Positions 26,350-37,689 of a stretch of DNA of 64,000 bases are shown one piece after another. Location of the stretch: positions 27,869,151 through 27,933,150 of the forward strand of contig NC_081142.1 of NCBI RefSeq assembly GCF_958295425.1, in the 5' to 3' direction. A program made the position numbers and the translations under genes. The DNA is from Solea solea. Its lineage: Eukaryota; Chordata; Actinopteri; Pleuronectiformes; Soleidae. Each line of letters begins with the position of its first letter. Within the stretch, counting starts at the first letter, position 1. Below the pieces are notes generated by a model. The model was not told the DNA's origin. It made no database searches and worked only from the letters and a program-made list of their open reading frames with translations.

Positions 26350-26740
26350 TTGTGTCATGCTCCGTTGTCACTGTCATTTTATTGTGAAAGTTCCCCTCTT
26401 ATTTTGAAGTCCTTTTCGTCCCTTGTCTGTGTGCTCTTTAATTTTCCTCCTCAGTTTCACCTGTGTCTCGTTCGTCGTCTCCCTGATTCCTCAGTGTATT
26501 TAACCACTCCCCCTTCCTTTGTCTGGTTGTGAGTTCGTCTTCGTCCGTCGTCAATTCAACACGTTGGTTTTTGAGCTCTCTCCTCCACACGTTTCTGTGG
26601 TTCGCAGTTCTGTGGATTATTTGCACGTGCATTCTTCTGTAAATCTGCTAATCTCTATTTACCTGTTCCACCTGCACCTTTTCGACACTTTACAAAACAA
26701 ACAAGCAACAATAAAAAACACTAAACAGAAAGTGGAGTGT
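26350..26740 (+). repeat. Possible solo LTR (Gypsy-like)
   Basis: Starts with 'tgtcatgctccgttgtcac' and contains 'cacctgtgtctcgttcgtc', a TATA-like 'gtatttaacc' (about 26,495), 'ctttgtctggttgtgagttc', and an AATAAA signal near 26,709, ending close to 'actaaaca'. This order resembles fish Gypsy LTRs (TG...CA, TATA box, polyadenylation signal). I see no target-site duplication or second LTR, so the call is tentative. Confidence 0.35.
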
Positions 26741-26744
26741 GATT

Positions 26745-27650
26745 TTCAGAGAGTAGCTATTTAAACAGGTGGGTTTTTAATCTGGATTTAAAGAAGAGAA
26801 GAGAGTCAGAGTTCCAGCTGTCTGGTGCGAGTGAATTCCTCTGCTCCCCATGGTGCTGAGTCGGGCGGAGGGTACAGTGAGGTGGATGAAGGAGGAGGAT
26901 CTGAGGGAGCGGGAGGAGGTGGCGATGTGGAGAAGGTCAGAGAGATACGGAGGGGCGGGGTTGTGGATGGACTTGAAGGCAGGCAGGAGGATTTTAAATT
27001 GAATTCTGAGATTGACCAGGAGCCTGTGGAGTTGTTGAAGGATGGGGGTGAGGTGGAGGAATGAGGGGGTTCTAGTGATGAATGCGGGCAGCTGAATTGT
27101 GGACCAGTTGAAGTTTTTGAGGGATTTCCAAGAAAGACCAGAGAGGAGAGAGTTACAGTAATCTATGTGGGAGGTGAGGAGGCTATGAACGAGCATTGAA
27201 GTTGTATGGGGGGGTAAGGGAAGGGCGGAGCCAATTAATGTTAATGATGTGGGATTTGAATGATAGTGTGGTGTCGAGGATTACACCCAGACTCTTAACC
27301 TGAAGGGAGGAGCTGTCAATGGTGAGGGAAAAACTGTCAACTTTAGATCATGTGGATTTGGTGCCAATAAGGAGGGTTTCTGTTTTATCACTGTTTCATT
27401 AGAGGAAATCAGAGGTGAACCAGGATTTTATTTCAAATAAGCAGTTGGTGAGGGAGAGGAGTGGGAGTGTGGAATTTGGTGAACTGGATAGATAGAGCTG
27501 AGTATCATCTGTGAAGCAGTGGGGGTGAATATTTAATTTGCGGACGAGGTTGCATATTGCCAAGGGGAAGGAGGTAGATGATAAAGAGAAGGAGCCCCAG
27601 GATGGACCCCTGGGGCACACCTGCTAGGACGGAGGAGAGCTGGGATCCCG
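26745..27650 (-). pseudogene. L2-type LINE, RT domain to C-terminus (dead copy)
   Basis: On the minus strand the RT block is readable as [20 protein letters not shown] (about 27,630-27,570), followed in another frame by the catalytic-loop block [18 protein letters not shown] (about 27,510), where YADD is replaced by FTDD. Then come SHIDYCNSLLSGLSWKSL (about 27,160), the finger/thumb-like C-terminal region (LLVNLRIQFKILLPAFKS) and a C-terminus near 26,780. Frameshifts separate the blocks and the YADD alanine is lost, so it cannot encode an active RT. The copy is oriented opposite to the L2 at 4.8 kb. Confidence 0.85.
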
Positions 27651-27689
27651 GGGGGTGGAAGCTGCCATCCTTGCCTCATGGGAGGCCAA

Positions 27690-28386
27690 CACCTCCCCAA
27701 GTGTCAAAGGCTTTGATAACAGCTGAGAGGATGTGGGTTGAGAACTGCATTTGTGTCAACCTTTCAGCTCGACACTCGAGTTTCAGTATTTTATAACAAT
27801 TAATTTGTTGAATTATATGTTTTTGAACAGCATACCTGTCTACTGCTAGAGGAAGATTCATATTAAAGAGTAACTAAACTTGTTTTCAAGTGTAAACCAG
27901 TGTATAAGTGTATCTAGTTAATGTGAGTTATTTGTTGATCCAGCTGTAAATCTTCAGTTTAATGAAATTATCCATTTTGCCATTGACTTTCTCAGTCCTC
28001 TCTCAAACACAGTGTAAGCGATTGAGAGACTTGTCTCACTCAGAATCTGACACATCGCAACTGATTTCATTACCAGGCCATGCCCACTGCACTGATTCAC
28101 ACCCATTCCTCCTCCCTCCTCCTCTCCCTCACTTAACTTTCAGCCCATTTCTTGGCATTTCTCAAATTCAGGCATTGGGTGGCGTAGTGTTGGAATAGAG
28201 GAATCATTTATTACCTGTAAATGATAATTAAAGCTCTATCTATATCTAATGGTGAGACTGCTGAGTGCAACAAAAACAAGACTCCTTTGCTTACTAGCGT
28301 GTCCCAGGTTCTCACAAACACAATAAGGACATGAAGAGAGAACAAAGAGAAGAGCCTGTAACAGCAGTCCAGTATGTACATGTGTT

Positions 28387-28423
<37 letters not shown>

Positions 28424-28560
28424 AACTTTGATGAATGGTGGTGCACCTCAAGGCCAGTGGCTGTGATGATGACAGAGCAGACTGGTCTAATGAAAACTGA
28501 CTGTGAAGCTCAAGTTCTGCAGCAGCCACAGAGACTCAGAGCCATGTTTCACTCCAATGT
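27690..28560. other. Unannotated spacer with (TG)n
   Basis: No gene. A 34-bp (TG)n lies at 28,389-28,422. Confidence 0.5.
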
Positions 28561-28567
28561 AGTATGT

Positions 28568-28606
28568 ATATCTATCTATCCATCTATCTATCTATCTATG
28601 TATCTA

Positions 28607-28639
<33 letters not shown>

Positions 28640-28690
28640 TATATATATATATATACATACACTATATAGATTCATATATATGTGTGTGTA
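28568..28690. repeat. (ATCT)n / (TA)n compound microsatellite
   Basis: ATCT repeats grade into TA repeats with the motif 'tatacagtatata' embedded. A similar (TA)n tract lies 1.1 kb downstream. Confidence 0.95.
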
Positions 28691-29755
28691 GGTTTTTCCT
28701 TCATTTTCTTTATTTCCTTAATGATTTGAGAAGAACATTTTTTATTTTCATATAACAACAAAATATCTTCAACTTCAATTTAGTACCATCTCAGCACAAT
28801 CTTTTGTAAACACACTGTTTGTGTACTTCTTGTTTGTGTACAGTAAAATTTGGTGACATTTATATTCATTCATTGTGTGTTTTTCTTTGTTTTTGGAGGA
28901 GAAAAACCTCCGTTTTCAAAATGCTCCACCTACTTGTGGACTAGACCTCAGAGGTCTTTGTGAATCCACTTCACACAGGATTGTATAGTCCTGAACATCA
29001 GAGTTTGGTGGGTTCAGTGTAACTGAGTGTATTGCTTGACTGTTTCAACAGCCTACAGCATCATGTAATCATGAAAATAAAAGTAATCACAGGTTTCTGT
29101 CACAGGCGCTGTCGCCAGGCCGACCCCCAAAATACACTGGTCACAGTGTGGATGTGCTGCGCTCTGATCCACACAGCTTCAGATATGAGTATTGGTCAGT
29201 TAACTGTTTAGTAACAATGGAGTGCAGGGTAATACATTCCAAACATAGAGAATGTTTGAGGTGATAAAGAAACAAAAGAGCACTGTTAAATAAGTCAAAT
29301 AACAAAAGAGCACTTACTGTCTGCGCTGCCTCTTAAAGAAAGAGAATATAAAACTCTGTTGTGAGTTCTCAGCTGAAAACCAGCTCTCGCTCTCTTCATC
29401 AGAGAGAAAACCAATCAGTGTCAGTCTCTGAGAAACGTTTTATGTTTCTGTGTCAAATGTTCTTACAGATCATTACAGAGCAGCACAGATTCACTCCTGA
29501 GTAAAGACTCAATGGGAACTCTGACTAAACACCAAGATAAGTCCAAGTAAGTTTGACTTTTTACAAAGACAGGATGAAAAATCGGATTTCTTATGATTTC
29601 AAATGTTTACATAACAATCAATGCAAATGAGCTGTTGTATGACTACTACCATTGTTTTTAACTTAACCACATTTTATTTTACATGAACTGTAGGTAAATT
29701 GTTTTAAATTAACTTATCAACAGCATTTTAAACAAAGAGTAATTCATATATTCAT
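28691..29755. other. Unannotated spacer between two (TA)n tracts
   Basis: No gene or recognised element. Frames are short and featureless. Confidence 0.45.
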
Positions 29756-29756
29756 T

Positions 29757-29911
29757 TAAATATATGTGTATATACTGTATATATGTATATATATATAAAT
29801 ATACTAAGAGATTTAGATTTAGAGAGGTTTTGGATATACATATATACATATATGTATATATGTACACATATATATACATATATATATATATACAGTATAT
29901 ATACATATAAA
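29757..29911. repeat. (TA)n / (TACATA)n low-complexity tract
   Basis: Alternating 'tatatgtatatatatata' and 'tacatatatacatata' with the same embedded 'tatacagtatata' as at 28,630. Confidence 0.95.
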
Positions 29912-30199
29912 AATCATTTAATAAATACATATGTTAAAGTTGTCTGGCGATAACCTTTTTATTGAATCCCTGAATTAGAATACATTCGGTCTGAACAGCA
30001 CAACCTTGATATTTGACAGTTAAAGATGGAGATTATGAAGCAAGCTTGAAAAAAACGTTTATTTATTAATTTATTGCATCGTCCACTTCAATCACAGATT
30101 TATAGTGGTTTTAATTCTCCAATCATGTGAATTTTGAAACAAATCTTCATTAAGGGGTAAACAGCCACGCCACGTCGAGGGAGCGCCGCGTCATTTTCA

Positions 30200-30430
30200 G
30201 GCAAACAACATTATTTATGAGGGTGTGTGCTAAATGTGTCACTCAGCTTTACTCACATAATACTGCTGTAAATCAGAATTAATTGCCAGAGAGTGAAACA
30301 TCAATATGTGGCCTCTGATTGTATTTCCTTGCTCCTCTAATGTGATTTGAGTGCTTCCTGTGGTGCCATTGCTAATGAAAATTGAACAATAAAAAGTCAG
30401 CAGGCAGAGATTGAGGCAACTATAACAAGT
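30200..30430. other. Possible conserved non-coding element
   Basis: A stretch free of simple repeats with dense homeodomain/SOX-like cores: TTAATTGCC (about 30,279), GCTAATGAAAATTGAACAAT (about 30,371) and the HMG-like GAACAATAAAA. The composition resembles vertebrate conserved non-coding elements, but I cannot show conservation from one genome. Low-confidence hunch. Confidence 0.2.
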
Positions 30431-30679
30431 CCTTCAGTGCAATAATGTGAGTGAGCAACGTCAGGAACACACTCTTCAGCCGTTTATGAGTTTAAAAGCG
30501 TGACGTGTTTATGAGGAAAATGTGTCTTTTTGTCTCCGTCTCTGTCTGCAGACTTAGGACACGAGACACTCACTGTCACAGCGTGTGTGGGTGTTGAGGA
30601 CTTTGTCACCACATTAGTGTGGATGTCATCATTCATGAGCAGTCTTCCAGACCAGCTCTGCTGAACACGCACTTGTTCA

Positions 30680-30790
30680 CTGTGGTTTATCAGTCTTAAG
30701 AGGTTTGTTTTGTCCTGTGTGTGTTTCTGTTCACTAACTGTGAAGCACTTTGATGCACTGGTGCTATACAAATATAATGTAGTATTATTA
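30680..30790 (+). repeat. LINE 3' tail scrap
   Basis: 'ctgtgaagcactttgatgca' then 'ggtgctatacaaatataatg' is the tail type carried by several fish LINEs (GTGAAGCGCTTTGAG...GGTGCTATACAAATAAA). The coding part is not recognisable. Confidence 0.45.
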
Positions 30791-30931
30791 TCATCACGTG
30801 CCAACACAATGGAGAAGACTTAGAACACACACAGATATTTAACAAAACGCATGGACGTCCTCTTTGTTCATGGCTGAAAAGGGAGAGTGTTGGAGTGAGA
30901 TAGGCGTGCGAGACAAAGAGGCAGTAATGCG

Positions 30932-30956
30932 GCAGCAGCAGCAAGAGCAGCAGCAG

Positions 30957-31023
<67 letters not shown>
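30932..31023. repeat. (CAG)n repeat with CAA/GAG/GGAG interruptions
   Basis: About 30 triplets, mostly CAG, interrupted by CAAGAG and GGAGGAG. On the plus strand the surrounding 67-codon frame reads Gln/Glu through the repeat; on the minus strand two frames read poly-Leu or poly-Cys. No flanking homology or splice evidence supports translation. Confidence 0.9.
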
Positions 31024-31024
<1 letters not shown>

Positions 31025-31029
31025 CATCT

Positions 31030-32600
31030 GTGATGTCACAACAGCAGAGGACAAAGAGATTCAGTAACAGCAGTGAGAGAGAAATACGAGAATGACCTCT
31101 GCCTGCACCATACCTGTTACATGTGATAAATCTGCTCCATCGCTCCCAAATGACTTCCTCTATGTATCTACTCACTCCTTATACAACATATACACTGTGG
31201 GAGGTAAAAAAGAGACCAGGGACAAAGCAGCAAGATAAAGAGACTGCTAATTATGATCAGTCATGTTGTCAATCTGTCAATCACAAATGTCCAGTCAAAT
31301 ATTTTTTCTATAGTCCAGTGTCACAAGTGTCTCAGAATATCCTTCACAAAAGTAAGACCCACTGATGATCGTGCTAACGCTGACTTTCTGATGTCCAAAG
31401 CCTGGCAATCATGGCAGTGTCTTCACACCATGAGCAAGTGAAGAAGCAGGAGAGCATTGTACGTCATGAAAGTGATTCAAAGCAGAAGCTGCTTAGTATG
31501 CTTTCTTGAGATGATAATGCTTAGTAGATGATTCTACACAGAAGATGTTCCACCACTGATCAAAGAACATTGTCATGTTTGAGGAATGATTATGATTCAT
31601 TAGATTTCTGAAGACCTGCAGAAGCGTCTTGGATGAGATAAGAAAAGCTGAAGGCTGATTGTGAATCCTTTCCCTCTGCAGACGATATCCTGACTTTAGA
31701 TTCTAGATGTTTAATCACCATTTGTGCATTAGCAGACGGTCTGGGCACATATCCAAGAAAGGCAGAGAAAACAAGAACACGACACAGAGAAATACAAACA
31801 AACAATCAAAGGCAACAATGATCCGGCTGGAGATACAACACTATACAAAAACTCAAGATACTATAGACAACACCTACTACATTTAATATGCAACTGGGAA
31901 ATATTCAAGCTCTACATTGTCCAGAGGAATATTGCACTCTTTTCAATTTTATTGCACTTAAATAAGGTAGTGAGCGAAGGTAACGAGGTGTTAGCAGGTG
32001 TTAGCGGGTGTTAGTGGGTGTTAGTGGGTTTTTCACCAGTGGAAACACAGGCAAATAGACAAATAGAGAGAGAGAGAGAATAATGACTCTGTCTCACTCT
32101 CTTTCTCTATCTCCCATAAGTTTAAATGAACTTCCTGTGCTTTCACCTGTCAGAGTACAGCCACGGGGGAGACTGGTATAGAGTGAGATGGTATAGAGTC
32201 ACAGCTAATTTACTGTTATTTCAAGTGACGATTGCTGCCATCAGACGACCGTGAAATATGGATGGTGTGTACATACCAAATGTGTTTTCCCTTCCTCTAA
32301 TTACATGGTTGCTTCAAGCCCCTAAACACTTCTCAAGTTGCCTTGAGCTGTTTCTCATCACTTTGTGCAGAGATAAGAGCGTCAGCTTCTCTCAAAGCAC
32401 GTCTCTGTTATCATTCTGTTCCATATGCACACAGTGTTTACTCCACCACACACACACACACACACACACGGCATGAATCACCATCACTGGAAACATATTC
32501 CAGACATGAATGCATTACCCTCTCGTTCACTCGTCTCTGAGAAGCAAACATTGGGGGCAACTCTTCTGACAGATATGTGCGGGGTGAGAGAGAGGGAGAA
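31030..32600. other. Unannotated intergenic sequence
   Basis: No gene. Contains a ~10-bp minisatellite ('gtgttagcggg' type, five copies, 31,988-32,030), a short GA run at 32,065-32,079 and (CA)n at 32,446-32,469. Confidence 0.5.
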
Positions 32601-32614
32601 ATGTACCTCTGATT

Positions 32615-32981
32615 CAGGGGTGTCAATCTCAGGGGCCACATACAGCACAATCTGATCTCAAGTGGGCCGGACCAGTAAAAATAGTGACCAACAAGAACTC
32701 CTTTGTTTTTTCTCCTTTGTTTTACATTTAATGAAGGATATTTTAACAAAACATGTGCAATTTCAACAATATTATGCCTAAATTTACTATTTACACATCA
32801 CACTGGATCTATAAAGGCACAAACATTTAGTCACAGATATCTGGAAGTGAAAAATATTGCATTTGACGTTATGTTTAGATTGTAATCGTAGTGTGAAATT
32901 TTAACAAATTCATCCTGTGGGCCAGATTGGACCCTCTGGCGGGGCGGTTCTGGCCCCCGGGCCGTATGTTTGACACCCCTG
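32615..32981 (+). mobile_element. hAT-type non-autonomous DNA transposon
   Basis: The left end CAGGGGTGTCAATCTCAGGG and the right end ...GTATGTTTGACACCCCTG form terminal inverted repeats of about 14 bp (CAGGGGTGTCAAWC). The subterminal 'ccacatacagcacaatctg' / 'gggccgtatg' and 'aagtgggccggaccag' / 'ctggcggggcggttctggcc' are typical of the abundant fish hAT MITE family. Flanking 8-mers ctctgatt (32,607-32,614) and ctcttagt (32,982-32,989) match at 6 of 8 positions, as an aged 8-bp target-site duplication would. 367 bp, no transposase. Confidence 0.85.
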
Positions 32982-32989
32982 CTCTTAGT

Positions 32990-33745
32990 GGAATAAACCT
33001 TGGATATTTCTTTACAAAGAACCAACGATGATTACACCATCTTCAAGATATCTTCACCACAAAACCAAAATCAGGAGCTAACACTTGTTTTTGGACAAAA
33101 CTGGAGGGTTATTCTAAACCTGAGGACTCACAAAGGATTATCTCACCACTGGGGACACAAAAGTGACACCTGTGTGAGTCCTGGTGGTGTGACCCCAACA
33201 CACTCCACAAGAGACAGTGTACACAGATGTCCCCTCAGTCAGCTGGTCCTGGGACTCAAACAGAGGTCGTTTTCACACAATTCACACAATACGATTGGGG
33301 ACTCAGTTTAAATGGAGGGTTGCAACCTTTCACACTGCACTTCAGTGAAACCCACTCAACCTTTTGAATAACGTCGTCCCCTCCTCACCTGAGGTGGCGC
33401 TGCATCACAAATCACTGAAGGAGAAGACGAGAAAACTCGCTGGTCTGTTAATGCAGGACCACATGAGAGCAAAACATGGAGCTGCATCAAATCCTGTCGG
33501 GTTTATTTTATTTTGTTTTATGCAAACATATGACACATATCATTCTACACACGCCTATGTTTTGGTTGTGCTTACCCACAATGCCCTGCGCTGTACCCAC
33601 AATGCCCTGCAACTCAACCAAACCTTTTATTCGTCATGATTTGAATTAGTCCTATTATTTTGAAACCACTGAAAATGGACAATAATGTATAAAAATGCTT
33701 CTAATTCCTCAACAGTTAAAGCAATTCTTTTGTTCAATCCCATTA
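32990..33745. other. Unannotated spacer
   Basis: No gene. A short local repeat 'acccacaatgccctgc' is present twice at 33,574-33,610. Confidence 0.45.
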
Positions 33746-33750
33746 AAACG

Positions 33751-33774
33751 TAATCCCCAAATATTTGGGGATTA
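33751..33774. promoter_or_regulatory. Perfect 24-bp palindrome with inverted TAATCC sites
   Basis: The half site TAATCCCCAAAT is followed directly by its exact reverse complement. TAATCC is the core bound by K50 homeodomains (Otx/Crx/Pitx/Gsc), here as a divergent pair. The palindrome is directly visible; a regulatory role is inference only. Confidence 0.4.
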
Positions 33775-33779
33775 TGCGA

Positions 33780-33885
33780 ATTGAACACTCTAAATTGACT
33801 GTAGGTGTGAGTGTCTGTGACTGGCGACCTGTGTGACCTCCACCCTTCACGTGGATGATAAAGCGGCAGAAGATGAGTGAGCGAG
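33780..33885 (-). repeat. Inverted fragment of the same dispersed repeat as at 4,458
   Basis: 'actctaaattgactgtaggt', 'gtgactggcgacctgtgtga' and 'gataaagcggcagaagatga' match the complementary strand of the common fish repeat (CTAAATTGACCGTAGGTGTG ... GACTGGCGACCTGTCCAGGG ... GATAAGCGG). The middle is deleted. Confidence 0.5.
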
Positions 33886-33889
33886 CGTG

Positions 33890-35325
33890 AGCTTGGTCCA
33901 CTATCAGCTGTTCCTCTTCCTCTCCACACTTTTCTCTTCCTCAGTTTTATTTATTTTGTCTTATTCATAAAACAGATAAATAATATAATAAAAAAACCTT
34001 AGTATGAATGCAGTTATTTCAGGCTGCATCTGTCCCTGCTGTGATTGTGCACACAAAGCACTCACTCACTCACGCACTCACTCACTCACTCACTCACAAG
34101 ATGCTGTGAATTCATTCATCATTAATCTGTGACACCGGATTTCCAGCTGCTCGTTTCTAATTAGGCCTCATTCCACTTTGATGTTTTAGTTTTGGTTAAG
34201 TTGACGATGTCAGAGCCTGGCACCACTTCAGAGGACAATCAAGCGTCAACAGGTTTCAAACATCATCTGCAAAAACCAGAGACCCAATCCTGAGTCCACC
34301 AACCTGGTGCTTGGGCTGTGTGTAGAAATTCTGTCCAAAAAGTTATGAACAGAATCGGAAACAGAGGGCAGCGCTGGTGTTTCAAATATTATTACTGACA
34401 CTGATTCGTCTAAGGCTTGATCTTCTCTCACCTGTGACTCTCTGCTCATTTCAAACAGCACTTCCACTTCAACACGATGCTTTTCCACCAGGTGTGGAGA
34501 ACGCTTCACATATTTCAATGAAATACAGAGATTTCTATGCTCCAGTCTGAGCGTGTGAAGTTTCTGCTTCAATCAAGTCGTGGAAGTGGGTCACCTGAAG
34601 CAGCACATTTACTCTCATGTTACGCACATAAATCACATGATGATGGAGGGGTGGAGGTCACACATCAGAGAAACAGCAGCTGCTTTCATTCCCACTCTGC
34701 ACTCGCACCTCAGTCCTTGCTCTATGTGAATTTGGTGAGTGGGTGGAGACACTGAAGACCAGGTTGAGTCCTACGTCTTTGAGCTTCTCTGTCCACATGT
34801 ACTGTACTATCAGAATCATGAAGAATGGGAAGAAACAGGTTTCAGTTTCATATCGTAACGTATGTTGCACACATGAAAATATCAGAGCGTTAACGGCTAG
34901 TGGACGTCTGCAGATCAAGATACAAACGGTGACCGTTCTTTTGCTGTTGCCTCTCCCAAGCTTCATGAGGTCATGCTAATGGCAGCAATGGACAGGAAGT
35001 TAGCCAAAGGTTAGCGCTAAAAAGGCAACACTTCTGAATAACACTGGTATTTCTTTCACAAGTGTTTCCATATCCCAAATTCAAATTTAAAATGCATGTC
35101 TGCTCCCGATAAGGAAACCAAATGTTCCCTGTGGTAGAATGGGGAGTCATTGAATTGACAACACGGCGAAGGTCTAATCTGGTGTGTTTCTCCATGCGGA
35201 GCAGAGGAGCGACGAGCTGAGCGAGCTCATGATGGAGGGAAATGCCCCTGGGCCACCAATGAGCTCTTGACCCCGGCTGCTCACTGGAGCACATCCTAAC
35301 ACACAGCCACACACAAGGGTTATAT
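33890..35325. other. Unannotated intergenic sequence
   Basis: No gene. Contains (CACT)n at 34,060-34,097. Frames up to 113 codons show no recognisable domain. Confidence 0.5.
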
Positions 35326-35332
35326 AAATGAG

Positions 35333-35355
35333 GTGTGTGTGTGTGTGTGTGTGTG
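35333..35355. repeat. (GT)n microsatellite
   Basis: GT run of about 23 bp, followed 100 bp later by a (CA)n run (35,458-35,488), giving a potential foldback. Confidence 0.9.
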
Positions 35356-35457
35356 AAAACATCTCATTATAGTTGCCAACTACTGCGGCGTGGTTTGTGG
35401 CATACACTCGCCAAACATGTTGACAGGATCAAACCAAGGGTCAGGATGGGCTGGCAA

Positions 35458-35488
<31 letters not shown>
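35458..35488. repeat. (CA)n microsatellite
   Basis: CA run with one CGC interruption. Confidence 0.9.
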
Positions 35489-35867
35489 ACAGTGAGATGT
35501 TGCTGCAGCTTCACTTCTGAATAAGCTCATTAATAAGTAGTAATAGTAATAATAATAAGTAGTAATTAGTAATAGCAAAAAAAACCCTGATGGTTTCTTA
35601 GTTATATCTGTAAAGCGGGGATTGAAAGTATGAAAGTACAGCCTCATTATCCACCTGTTCAGTGAGATTACACCACAGTCATGTGATGGATTCAAGGTAA
35701 TAGATTATTATAGATTATTACAAGCTGTTCTCCCTGAGCATAGAACATGACATTACCCCACTAACTGTAACAAGGCACAGGATTATCAGAGAGTACAATT
35801 TATACTCGTGACGTCCTCGCTCCCTCACCTATGTTTTATCTTTAATATGATAATGCTCTGTATTTAT

Positions 35868-36027
35868 TGAATTGAATTGAATTGAACTTTATTCCTCCCC
35901 CAGGGGGGAAACACACATTCACGACAGCAATTTAAATTTAAATTTAAATTTAAAATAAAATAAAATAAAATAAAATAAAATAAAATAAAATAAAATAAAA
36001 TAAAATAAAATAAAATAAAATAAAATA
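35868..36027. repeat. LINE-tail scrap with (TTTAAA)n and (TAAAA)n
   Basis: 'attgaattgaattgaacttt' followed by 'attcctcccccagggggg' resembles an inverted LINE 3' end. It is followed by about three TTTAAA units (35,932-35,949) and about 15 perfect TAAAA units (35,951-36,026). Confidence 0.75.
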
Positions 36028-36158
36028 CAATAGTAAGAAAATTACAAAAAATAAAAGTAAAAAAGATAAAATTACTCTCTAATATAGAGTAAGTATCAGG
36101 GGTAAGTAGGAAATGAGTGGACATTTACAACGAGGAGTTAAATATCCGAACAGCAGTG

Positions 36159-36160
<2 letters not shown>

Positions 36161-36194
<34 letters not shown>
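36161..36194. repeat. (TA)n microsatellite
   Basis: Perfect TA run of 34 bp. Confidence 0.95.
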
Positions 36195-36197
<3 letters not shown>

Positions 36198-36199
36198 GT

Positions 36200-36400
36200 A
36201 GCCCTTTACTAGTTTTTCTACATCATTCACACATTCATACAACACACATTCACGCTGCCGGCACAGCCTTCAGGAGCGACGTGGGGTTAAGTGTCTTGCC
36301 CAAGGACGCGTAGAGGCGGAGCTCGGGAATCAAACCCACAACAATCCAGTTGAAGGTGACTCGCGCTGCCACTTATCCACTTGGTGTCTTTGTTTTTATC
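36200..36400 (-). repeat. tRNA-derived SINE, inverted
   Basis: Read on the minus strand, the B-box segment is GGGTTTGATTCCC (36,325-36,337 on plus: gggaatcaaaccc). The body 'gttaagtgtcttgcccaagg' (36,287-36,306) is the conserved core of widespread fish SINEs. The A-box region (toward 36,390) is decayed. Confidence 0.65.
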
Positions 36401-36524
36401 CTGCACGTTGGATGGTATTGCTTTATATGAAAGGTGCCACATAAATAAAGTCTGACCCGTTGGTGGAGAAGAAAATAAAACAAATCTGCTGTTCTGCTGC
36501 TTTTTGTTCTGCTTTTTATTATTT

Positions 36525-36605
36525 TAGACTATACTTCTATGTTGCTTATTCCTATTTTGTAAGTCTCTTTGGATAAAAGTGTCTGCTAAATGCTTAAATG
36601 TCAAT
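36525..36605 (+). repeat. L2-type LINE 3' tail scrap
   Basis: 'ttgtaagtctctttggataa' followed by 'aagtgtctgctaaatgctta' is the L2 tail also present at 5,618-5,655. No coding remnant precedes it. Confidence 0.6.
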
Positions 36606-36609
36606 TTTA

Positions 36610-37285
36610 ACTGTGTCCTGTTTTATTTTTGTACACTTTGTAACATTGTTTTGAAAAATGCTTTACAAATAAGCAAATAATATTGTAATAAATCCAAATG
36701 TCTGCCGACGCTGTTTAATTCTGTCATTTTCCACAGATGCACAAACACCATGGAGAGACAACAGTGCTCAGTCCACTCACTCATGCTTCCATTGGAACAG
36801 AACATTGTCTGCATGTGTGAGTAACTGCACACTCTGACCGATTAATGTGAGACAACTGGCCCCGTGTCCTCGGGGAAGAAGAGGTGAAGACTGTCCTCCC
36901 TCTGATGGACACGTGGCTACAAGAGATAAGACAAAGAGGGAGAGGAGAAGACGAGCGACAAAAAGGACGATCATTTCTCTCTGACACTGAGACAAAAGCT
37001 TGACTAAACGGCTGCTTTAGCCCATGATGTCTCGCTCATTTGTCACCGTGTTCCTCATTGATCTGTGCTGCTCTGCATTTGTTTGTCACATTACTGCACG
37101 AGTTCAGGAGAGACAGCGTTGACTGGTGTGTTGTAAAGGCTGAGGACAGGACAGTGATGTATTTGTGAAACCTCTTCCTCAAAACACTTCACACAGTCTT
37201 CATCACCATCAGCACCACTCAGATCTCAACATTCCAAACATGAATGCACAGAAACCTCTGTTTGTCGTTGAGTCTGTGTCTTTTA
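36610..37285. other. Unannotated spacer
   Basis: No gene seen. Another 'gctttacaaataa' tail-like motif occurs at 36,660. Confidence 0.45.
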
Positions 37286-37288
37286 GAT

Positions 37289-37560
37289 ATTGTTAGGACT
37301 CCAAGGTCGTGGCTTCCTTTCCCTTGTGTGAGTGTGAGATGTGTTGCAGGTGTGCATGTGTGATTGATCATTATGTGTGTGAGTGTCTAGGTGCATCCTG
37401 GGAGCTGATTGGTCGTGCACAGGAGGTTCCAGTATAAGAGGCCTGATGAACCACTTACAGCCAGACTGCCAGCAGGCATTTGTGCTTTATAAATAAACCT
37501 TTAGCATAGTTTGTTCAGTGTTTTGTGGGAGTTGTGAAGAGGGAATCTCTCTTTATTTAA
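37289..37560 (+). repeat. Possible solo LTR remnant
   Basis: Begins 'tgttaggactccaaggtc' and has 'tgggagctgattggtcg', a TATA-like 'cagtataagagg' (37,431), a 'cagccagactgccagcagg' block and AATAAA (37,491). The order is that of an LTR promoter plus polyadenylation signal. Boundaries and target duplication are not resolved, so this is tentative. Confidence 0.3.
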
Positions 37561-37689
37561 AGAATAAAAAAACAATACTTTGTGTCACATGGATAGAGGA
37601 TAAGTTCCACTTTAAAATTCAAATAGTGTATCGTCAAATCACTACAAATCATGACAAGAGCAAAGTTGTCTTCAAGTATTGTTTTTAGT

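Noticed and set aside
30696..31175. 159-codon minus-strand frame with a long poly-Leu run (signal peptide or membrane segment?)
   Set aside because: The leucine run is the (CAG)n tract read on the other strand; the flanks have no recognisable domain.
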